Assembly (NCBI GenBank): GCA_963169175.1
Contig: CAUJFK010000008.1
Location: 1-7,330 of the forward strand
Source: Acidobacteriota bacterium
GTDB lineage: Bacteria > Acidobacteriota > Blastocatellia > Pyrinomonadales > Pyrinomonadaceae
DNA: 7,330 nucleotides
Direction: 5' to 3'
A program made the position numbers and the translations under genes. Below, one piece after another: positions 1 through 4,642 of the stretch. Position 1 is the stretch's first letter; the number at the start of each line of letters is the position of its first letter. The notes under the pieces were generated by a model that saw nothing but the letters and a program-made list of their open reading frames with translations, did no database searches and was not told the DNA's origin.

Positions 1-148
1 AGCCGGTCAGGCCCGGAATGATGATAACCGGCGTCTTCCCCGTAACGGACGGCACCGACTTTAACGTCGTCTGGCCCGACGCCGCAAAGGCCACGCATAG
101 GAGAAGAACGCACAATTTCAGCCCATTGTTCATTCGAAAGATATGCAT
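1..148 (-). CDS. Exported lipase/LCAT-like alpha/beta hydrolase, N-terminal fragment
   Basis: Only the first 49 codons are inside the window; the gene continues past its left edge. The protein starts MHIFRMNNGLKLCVLLLCVA and then reads FAASGQ. This is a typical signal peptide: a short basic n-region, a hydrophobic core at about residues 10-23, and a probable signal peptidase I site near A-S-G/Q. The mature part begins with a polar stretch followed by TPVIIIPGLTG (residues 39-49). A beta strand followed by PG-(L/I)-x-G is the oxyanion-hole region at the start of lecithin:cholesterol acyltransferase-like and related lipases, so an exported esterase, lipase or acyltransferase is likely. The catalytic Ser, Asp and His would lie outside the window. 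The ATG at 148-146 is chosen because AAGGA lies about three bases upstream; Met6 is an alternative start. The gene is on the same strand as the glycosyltransferase, 109 bp downstream of it. The fold call is an inference from one motif. Confidence 0.6.
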   Translation of the reverse strand, partial: MHIFRMNNGLKLCVLLLCVAFAASGQTTLKSVPSVTGKTPVIIIPGLTG

Positions 149-151
149 ATG

Positions 152-156
152 TCCTT
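152..156 (-). promoter_or_regulatory. Ribosome binding site of the hydrolase gene
   Basis: AAGGA on the minus strand, close upstream of the ATG at 148. It is the clearest Shine-Dalgarno sequence on this strand and decides the start of the truncated hydrolase gene. Confidence 0.6.
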
Positions 157-257
157 TTGATGCACGATTTCCGCGTTTCGGCCAAGGCAAATGCCGATAC
201 GTGATCTTAACACCCTGCACAAGCGGGCGTTGAAACCGACAGCAAATGAGGCCGCCC

Positions 258-1448
258 TCAATCGCGGCGCAATTTCGTAGTGGCGGAAGATACCATTGTG
301 TATTCCGTTCCGCGCCAAGCGATCGTGACAGAAAAAAGCGCTGCAAAACAATTGACCAAAAATATTAACGGTGTGAACAAAGTGAGGATCATTTGGCTAG
401 CCAATTGACGCTCCACAGCAGCGAACGATAGAACAAGCCGTATTGCCCGCGATCTAAGCCACGCCTTGCCAATGCTGAGCATGACAACACAGATAAGCGT
501 AAACAAACCCGACACCCAAAGAACTCTTCCAATAGGAGAAAATGCGACGATCAATATCGACGCAGCCATTACCAGGTTAAACAGGCCTGAACCAAAAAAT
601 GACTTGAGCCACAGGCCGCGGGCATAAACCCGCGTTATCTTCATTTGCCGGTTGGTAAACTCAAAAAGGCCGGCGGCGGAACATCGGCCCGCGGATGCGA
701 CTATCGCCTTCGGAACAAACCAGATCGGAAGGCCCGTCTCTTTCAGGATCCGCGTAACAACAAAGTCGTCGGATAACGTGCCCCGCCACTTATCGCGAAT
801 ATCGAGCCGCTCAAAAACCGCGCGCCGTATCGCTGTCGAGCCGCCCCAGCAAAAATTTGAGCCTGTATCCGGCCCAAGTGCCGACGCGATAGAAGCATTC
901 CATGCCGAACGAAGTTCGGTCGCGAGATCCGATTGTTCCGCGACAAACCAGCGATATCCCGTCGCCGCCCCGATGCTTTTATCTTCAACCGCGGCGACAA
1001 GCGACCGCAGCCAATCTTCTGCTGGACGCACGTCGGAATCTACAAAAACAAATACCTCCGAGCGATCATCGGCATGCAGAACGGCTTCACGCAAATTCTC
1101 GACCTTTTGGCCGGACTCAACGGCCAAAGGAGCAACGACCGACTTTGTGCTCACCGCCCCTTCGCGAGCAATTTCCCTTATCGCTCCCATGGCCCGATCA
1201 TTAGCGTCGTCAACCACAAAGACCACTTCGTATAAAGGATAGTTTTGAAGCATCACAGCTTCGAGATTTTCTCTGAGGCCTTCGTCAAGACCTTTGCACG
1301 GAACGATCACGGTCGCAAAGGGAGTTTGATCCGTTATCGGCTTTGCGAGTTCCTGTTTGAAATATTTCACATACTCCAACCCGCCCTGAAACGACTTGAT
1401 GCTGAAATAAACAAGCAATACGGCAAATGGAAGATAGATGAAGATCAT
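258..1448 (-). CDS. Membrane-anchored family 2 glycosyltransferase (ceramide glucosyltransferase/HpnI-like, GT21 type)
   Basis: A 396-residue processive-type glycosyltransferase that should transfer a sugar from a nucleotide-sugar donor to a lipid acceptor at the cytoplasmic face of the inner membrane. Visible elements are an N-terminal membrane helix (about 2-17) and a GT-A domain opening with TVIVPCKG (46-53). The domain carries the acidic donor/metal motifs VDDAND (79-84), VDSDVRP (136-142) and SDD (226-228, probable catalytic base region). RQMKITR (267-273) sits where the (Q/R)xxRW motif lies in this superfamily, although the Trp is absent. Three hydrophobic segments follow (about 285-304, 308-327, 352-375), then an IAWRGTEY tail resembling the WRG-x-x-Y end of ceramide glucosyltransferase-like and HpnI-like enzymes. 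Its ATG overlaps the waaA stop as ATGA, implying translational coupling and a shared envelope-glycolipid role. The acceptor cannot be decided from sequence: lipid A, hopanoid or another glycolipid are all possible. Confidence 0.85.
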   Translation of the reverse strand: MIFIYLPFAVLLVYFSIKSFQGGLEYVKYFKQELAKPITDQTPFATVIVPCKGLDEGLRENLEAVMLQNYPLYEVVFVVDDANDRAMGAIREIAREGAVSTKSVVAPLAVESGQKVENLREAVLHADDRSEVFVFVDSDVRPAEDWLRSLVAAVEDKSIGAATGYRWFVAEQSDLATELRSAWNASIASALGPDTGSNFCWGGSTAIRRAVFERLDIRDKWRGTLSDDFVVTRILKETGLPIWFVPKAIVASAGRCSAAGLFEFTNRQMKITRVYARGLWLKSFFGSGLFNLVMAASILIVAFSPIGRVLWVSGLFTLICVVMLSIGKAWLRSRAIRLVLSFAAVERQLASQMILTLFTPLIFLVNCFAALFSVTIAWRGTEYTMVSSATTKLRRD

Positions 1449-2794
1449 CTCGATTCAAGTATGCCGGCCAGCCGTTCCACCGTCCTGGCCGTTGCTCCGC
1501 GGTTTGCGTTCATCACCGCGGCCGCGTTCGTCCCGAGCGTTTGCCTTTCGGCTTCGTTTTCGAGCAGGCCCGAGATCGCAAGAAATAGCTCATCCACGAT
1601 CTGCTCGCCCGTCTTGTCCGGCAACTGGATCAGTGCATTATTGCCGATAAATGTGCGGACCACAGCCTCGAAATTATGCGTGTGATATCCGGTTATGATC
1701 GCCTTCCCCGCGGCGGCTGGTTCAAGAATGCTCTGGCCGCCGTGCGGTATCAGCGAACCGCCGACAAAGACGAGTTCCGCCAACGGATAGACGGCACGGA
1801 GTTCACCGATAGAATCTATAATAATGATGTCTGCGTCTTTGTCTTCAGCGGTATCGGGGTCAGTCCGACGTTTATAGGAATAGCGCGGCCATTCGCACGC
1901 CGGGTCGCGGCGGAAATCGCTGACAAGTTTTTCCACCGCCGCAAAGCGTTCCGGGTGGCGGGGAGCGATCAGCAGGCGTGGCTTAATTCTGCCTTCTGCG
2001 GCCGCCGCCGAACAGTATGCTTCCAGTACCCAGCGTTCCTCAGGTTCGTGCGTGCTCGCGGCAACTATCAAAGGCCGGGAAGGCGAATTTTCAGATCTCA
2101 GATCTGATATCTTAAATCTTGTGTCAAGGGCGTTGGTTGCCACACGGTCCGTGTCATTCAGTTCCAGATCGAACTTCAAATTTCCGGTGACAGCAACGCG
2201 GGCCCGGTCCATGCCGAGTGACACTATTCGCCCCGCATCGTTGTCGCCCTGCATAAGGGCAAGGTCAACGCCATCGAGAACTTTTTTGATGACCGGTCCG
2301 ATCAATGAATAGCGGCGGGCGGACCGCTCGGACAGCCGTCCGTTTACGATGACCACGCTTGCTCCGGCTCGCTTCGATTCGCTAATGAGCCGCGGCCAGA
2401 TCTCGGTTTCCATCAGAAGAATGATGGACGGCCGGTAATGCTCAAGGGCTTTGCGGACGCTGAATTTCCAATCGAACGGAAAGTAAAAGACCGCTGCGGC
2501 CTTTCCGGCAAAGATCTGTACGGCAAGTTCCTGTCCTGTTTTCGTAGTGGTCGAAACGATCAGCCGGTGCTGGGGAAATCTAGCGAGTATAGCGTCAACC
2601 AACGGACGTGCGGCATTTGTCTCACCTACCGAAACGCAATGCAGCCATATCACCGGACGCCCGTCGTGTTCGAATGCAGGATAGTTGCCAAGGCGTTTTC
2701 TGAACCCGGCGGCGTATTTTGCGCGCCGCAGCATGAAGAGCGGCAGCATCAGCGCGAACGCCAGGGAAAGAACAATGGAATAAACAAACAGCAT
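1445..2794 (-). CDS. waaA: 3-deoxy-D-manno-octulosonic acid (Kdo) transferase
   Basis: WaaA/KdtA (GT30) transfers Kdo from CMP-Kdo to lipid IVA at the cytoplasmic side of the inner membrane, a core LPS step. The 449-residue reading begins MLFVYSIVLSLAFALMLP, the usual N-terminal membrane anchor, followed by GFRKRLG (30-36). Diagnostic motifs are SVGET (catalytic Glu at 58, equivalent to E. coli Glu60), METEIWP (128-134), TGNLKFD (203-209), APRHPERF (277-284), GGSLIPHGGQSILEPAA (345-361) and GYHTHNF (369-375). The frame is open upstream to a GTG at 2851, but those 19 extra codons read through heptad repeats (NLELGTRNSKQ), and family alignment favours the ATG at 2794. No Shine-Dalgarno precedes that ATG. 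A short in-frame heptad repeat is embedded at about residues 224-233, in the linker between the two Rossmann domains, making the linker roughly nine residues longer than in E. coli. No promoter is visible just upstream, so read-through from efp is plausible. Confidence 0.95.
   Translation of the reverse strand: MLFVYSIVLSLAFALMLPLFMLRRAKYAAGFRKRLGNYPAFEHDGRPVIWLHCVSVGETNAARPLVDAILARFPQHRLIVSTTTKTGQELAVQIFAGKAAAVFYFPFDWKFSVRKALEHYRPSIILLMETEIWPRLISESKRAGASVVIVNGRLSERSARRYSLIGPVIKKVLDGVDLALMQGDNDAGRIVSLGMDRARVAVTGNLKFDLELNDTDRVATNALDTRFKISDLRSENSPSRPLIVAASTHEPEERWVLEAYCSAAAAEGRIKPRLLIAPRHPERFAAVEKLVSDFRRDPACEWPRYSYKRRTDPDTAEDKDADIIIIDSIGELRAVYPLAELVFVGGSLIPHGGQSILEPAAAGKAIITGYHTHNFEAVVRTFIGNNALIQLPDKTGEQIVDELFLAISGLLENEAERQTLGTNAAAVMNANRGATARTVERLAGILESR
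2092..2119. repeat. In-frame heptad tandem repeat inside waaA
   Basis: Four 7-bp units read on the plus strand as CAGATCT, CAGATCT, GATATCT, TAAATCT. They lie inside waaA and are translated as TRFKISDLRS. They fall in the linker that follows the TGNLKFD motif, where E. coli WaaA is about nine residues shorter. The 7-bp period matches the two heptad tracts between waaA and efp, although the unit sequence differs. Confidence 0.75.
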
Positions 2795-2795
2795 T

Positions 2796-2814
2796 GCAGA
2801 AACACGACCAGCAG
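2796..2814. repeat. Isolated 19-bp fragment of the 4311-4632 repeat, at the waaA start
   Basis: GCAGAAACACGACCAGCAG is identical to 4312-4330 and 4599-4617, the first and last units of the array between can and the dikinase-like gene. Here the match ends where the heptad tract begins (2818), and its other end stops one base before the waaA initiation codon (2794-2792). It occupies the position where a ribosome binding site would be expected. Confidence 0.85.
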
Positions 2815-2817
2815 CCT

Positions 2818-2866
2818 GTTTCGAGTTTCGAGTTCCAAGTTCCAAGTTCACGAAACCTGAAACCTT
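2818..2866. repeat. Heptad tandem repeat upstream of waaA
   Basis: Seven consecutive 7-bp units: GTTTCGA, GTTTCGA, GTTCCAA, GTTCCAA, GTTCACG, AAACCTG, AAACCTT. The first five are clear variants of one GTTYCRA unit; the last two are more diverged but keep the period. On the minus strand the tract lies just before the waaA start and, if translated from the GTG at 2851, yields NLELGTRNSKQ. It is more likely untranslated leader. Confidence 0.75.
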
Positions 2867-2888
2867 TCAAGGTCTCTAGCATTAAACC

Positions 2889-2916
2889 AGGAACTAGGAA
2901 CAAGGAACAAGGAACT
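2889..2916. repeat. Heptad tandem repeat downstream of efp
   Basis: Four perfect-length units AGGAACT, AGGAACA, AGGAACA, AGGAACT, ending 15 bp from the efp stop codon. The unit is close to the reverse complement of the GTTCCAA units at 2832-2845. The two tracts therefore face each other as an imperfect inverted repeat and could pair through successive GTTCC/GGAAC blocks separated by 2-nt internal loops. Confidence 0.8.
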
Positions 2917-2931
2917 AAGCTGGCCGATGCC

Positions 2932-3495
2932 TTATTTCACGCGTTCCATGTACCGGGCCTCGGCCGGGTTGACACGGATCTTCTCGCCTTCCTGAATGAA
3001 CGGCGGAACGTACAACGTCACGCCATTTTCCAGCGTTGCCGGTTTGTTTGAATTGGAAGCGGTCGCGCCTTTCAACTGCGGTTCGGTCGTCGTCACCGTT
3101 AGCTCCATAGACGACGGCAGTGCGACACCTATCGGCGTACCGTTGTAGAATTCGACCTCTATCTTAAGGCCCGGCATGAGCCACTGGGCCGCATCGCCGA
3201 GTTCTTCTTCGGTAAGCGCAACCTGCTCATAGTTCTCGCTGTTCATAAAATGATGGTGCGTACCGTCCGAATACAGATACTCCATCTTGTGCTGCTCGAG
3301 CGTTATCTTTTCGAGGGTATCGTTCGACCGAAAGCGGTACTCGAACGAGTTCCCGGTCAGCAGGTTCCGCAGCCGGGCCTGTACCATTGCACGCAGGTTG
3401 CCGGGCGTATGATGGTGAAATTCCATTACCTTAACAGGTGAACCTTCGTGCAGGATAACCATCCCTTTTCTTATATCGTTTGCCGAAATTGCCAT
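2932..3495 (-). CDS. efp: Translation elongation factor P
   Basis: EF-P binds the ribosome between the P and E sites and relieves stalling at polyproline. The 187-residue length and all three domains match the family: N-terminal KOW-like domain (about 1-62), central OB domain (about 65-128) with MNSENYEQ (85-92), and C-terminal OB domain ending GEKIRVN...YMERVK. LLTG (44-47) and LKG (141-143) are conserved landmarks. The loop that reaches the peptidyl-transferase centre reads TPGNLRA (30-36), where E. coli has KPGKGQA, so the tip residue is Asn33 in place of the modified Lys34 or the Arg of rhamnosylated EF-Ps. No EF-P modification gene is in the window. The ATG at 3495 gives the canonical N terminus; GGAG lies 17 nt upstream, too far to be a good ribosome binding site. 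Next on this strand is waaA, 137 bp downstream, with heptad repeats between. Confidence 0.97.
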   Translation of the reverse strand: MAISANDIRKGMVILHEGSPVKVMEFHHHTPGNLRAMVQARLRNLLTGNSFEYRFRSNDTLEKITLEQHKMEYLYSDGTHHHFMNSENYEQVALTEEELGDAAQWLMPGLKIEVEFYNGTPIGVALPSSMELTVTTTEPQLKGATASNSNKPATLENGVTLYVPPFIQEGEKIRVNPAEARYMERVK

Positions 3496-3548
3496 GTAAA
3501 ATTAAGTTCGATCTCCGTTTGTTTGGATACGCAGAATGCAAGCCAGAT

Positions 3549-3577
3549 AGTCTAGCGGAAATCGGGTGAAAAGTGAA
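3549..3577 (-). promoter_or_regulatory. Candidate sigma-70-type promoter for efp
   Basis: On the minus strand TTCACT (3577-3572) and TAGACT (3554-3549) are separated by exactly 17 bp. Each matches 4 of 6 consensus positions. The predicted start near 3542 gives a leader of about 47 nt to the efp ATG. It lies in the divergent efp/can intergenic region. Support is by eye only. Confidence 0.35.
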
Positions 3578-3647
3578 AGTACCGCCGTCGTTTTTACTCT
3601 CAAGATCATCATGCAAAGCAAGGTCGGCCGCGGCAAGGGATAGCCGT

Positions 3648-3669
3648 TATACTTCGATTACGCTAAAAT
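3648..3669 (+). promoter_or_regulatory. Candidate -10 elements for can
   Basis: Two -10-like hexamers precede can: TATACT (3648-3653, 5 of 6 consensus) and TAAAAT (3664-3669, 5 of 6). Neither has a convincing -35 box. The second lies at -12 to -7 relative to the GTG start codon, which would place transcription initiation at or beside the start codon and make a leaderless mRNA. The first would leave a leader of about 15 nt. No Shine-Dalgarno is seen in either case. Confidence 0.35.
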
Positions 3670-3675
3670 AACCGT

Positions 3676-4347
3676 GTGGAAAGAATTGAAAGGCTTCTAA
3701 ACAGCAACCGCCGCTGGGCGGAGGAATTGAAGGCAGACGACCCGCAGTTCTTTGAGCGGCTGAGCGAATCACAAAGCCCTGAGCTGCTGTGGATCGGCTG
3801 CTCGGACAGCCGGATCTCGCCTACATCCAGCATCGGGCTGCTGCCCGGTGAGATGTTCGTACACCGCAATGTCGCCAACCTGGTCAATCACAGCGATATG
3901 AACTGCCTTGCGGTAATGCAGTTTGCGATCGAGGTGCTAAAGGTCGAGCACGTCATCGTCTGCGGCCATTACGGCTGCGGCGGGGTCAAGGCGGCATTCG
4001 ACGACGCCCGCTACGGCCTTGTTGACAACTGGCTGCGGTACATCCAGGACACGATGCACAAGCACCAGGCCGCCCTGGAGAAGCTGCCTGATTACGAAAC
4101 CCGCCTGGACAGGTTATGCGAGCTGAACGTTATCGAACAAGTGATCAGCGTAGGCGAAACAACGATAGTCCAGGATGCCTGGGACCGCGGGCAAACGCTT
4201 TACCTGCACGGCTGGATCTACCGCATCGGCGAGGGCATATATCGTGACATGAAGATCACAGTACGCTCACTTGACGAGCTAAATGCAATGCGAACCGCCA
4301 CCTACAAACCGGCAGAAACACGACCAGCAGGGAGTGTGCCCGCCTGA
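3676..4347 (+). CDS. can: Beta-class carbonic anhydrase
   Basis: A zinc enzyme interconverting CO2 and bicarbonate in the cytoplasm, usually supplying bicarbonate for carboxylations. The 223-residue protein follows E. coli Can along its whole length: MERIERLLNSNRRW matches the E. coli start, then WIGCSDSR (39-46), FVHRNVANLV (61-70), CGHYGCGGV (96-104), LCELNVIEQV (147-156) and LHGWIYRI (177-184). Zinc ligands are Cys42, His98 and Cys101, with the Asp44/Arg46 dyad present, so it should be active. Translation starts at a GTG with no Shine-Dalgarno. The last residues, about PAETRPAGSVPA, do not belong to the family: they are encoded by the first unit of the downstream repeat array, which also supplies the TGA stop. 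It diverges from efp, with about 180 bp between them. Confidence 0.97.
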   Translation: MERIERLLNSNRRWAEELKADDPQFFERLSESQSPELLWIGCSDSRISPTSSIGLLPGEMFVHRNVANLVNHSDMNCLAVMQFAIEVLKVEHVIVCGHYGCGGVKAAFDDARYGLVDNWLRYIQDTMHKHQAALEKLPDYETRLDRLCELNVIEQVISVGETTIVQDAWDRGQTLYLHGWIYRIGEGIYRDMKITVRSLDELNAMRTATYKPAETRPAGSVPA

Positions 4348-4632
4348 GGCAGAAACACGACCGGTAGGGAGTGTGCCCCCGGTCACGTACAAATTATCGG
4401 CAGAAACACGACCGGTAGGGAGTGTGCCCCCCGGTCACGTACAAATTATCGGCAGAAACACGACCGGTAGGGAGTGTGCCTCTCGGTCACGTACAAATTA
4501 TCGGCAGAAACACGACCGGTAGGGAGTGTGCCCCCGGTCACGTACAAATTATCGGCAGAAACACGACCGATAGGGAGTGTGCCGGCTTAACATACTGGGC
4601 AGAAACACGACCAGCAGGAAGTATGCCCGCTT
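4311..4632. repeat. Seven-unit hairpin-forming tandem repeat array between can and the dikinase-like gene
   Basis: Units start at 4311, 4348, 4399, 4451, 4503, 4554 and 4598, each with GGCAGAAACACGACC followed by a (G/A)(G/A)(T/C)AGG(G/A)AGT(G/A)TGCC core. Units at 4348-4553 are 51, 52, 52 and 51 bp and include an 18-bp linker, GGTCACGTACAAATTATC. The first and last units lack the linker and carry AGCAGG instead of GGTAGG; the sixth is 44 bp and intermediate. In the regular units GACCGG (4359-4364 in the second) pairs with CCGGTC (4379-4384), and an inner GGG pairs with CCC, giving a hairpin of about 9 bp with a 2-nt bulge. Short ORFs across the array translate the same repeat in several frames (ETRPVGSVP, GRNTTGREC, QKHDR) and have no coding logic. 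The array fills the otherwise gene-free interval 4348-4642. Confidence 0.95.
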
Positions 4633-4637
4633 AGAAT
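4632..4637 (+). promoter_or_regulatory. Candidate -10 element for the dikinase-like gene
   Basis: TAGAAT matches 5 of 6 positions of TATAAT and ends 5 bp before the ATG at 4643, immediately after the last repeat unit. If used, transcription would begin at or next to the start codon. No clear -35 box is seen, and no Shine-Dalgarno precedes this ATG. Confidence 0.25.
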
Positions 4638-4642
4638 TCGAG

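Noticed and set aside
243..275. Intrinsic terminator after the glycosyltransferase gene
   Set aside because: A 5-bp GCCGC/GCGGC stem is present but no T-tract follows on the minus strand.
130..351. Minus-strand ORF of 73 codons bridging the glycosyltransferase end and the hydrolase start
   Set aside because: Overlaps both supported genes in another frame and has no ribosome binding site or recognisable features.
652..1242. Long plus-strand ORF of 196 codons
   Set aside because: Antisense to the glycosyltransferase catalytic domain, Ser/Arg/Thr-rich with no family resemblance, no start signal.
1676..2107. Plus-strand ORF of 143 codons
   Set aside because: Antisense to waaA, whose catalytic motifs are intact; it has no recognisable domain.
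2794..2851. N-terminal extension of waaA from the GTG at 2851
   Set aside because: The 19 extra residues are translated heptad repeat plus the 19-bp element, while the family's N-terminal membrane anchor begins exactly at the ATG at 2794.
4311..4632. CRISPR array
   Set aside because: The intervals between conserved cores are the same 18-bp sequence each time, not unique spacers, and no cas gene is nearby. It is a tandem repeat.
4283..4634. Small proteins encoded by open frames across the repeat (79 and 70 residues)
   Set aside because: They translate the repeat in successive frames, shift with the 51/52-bp units, overlap each other, and have no ribosome binding site or separate coding signal.
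4577..4642. Dikinase-like gene starting at the GTG at 4577
   Set aside because: The first 22 codons would read the last repeat units; the ATG at 4643 places a standard short n-region before the hydrophobic segment.
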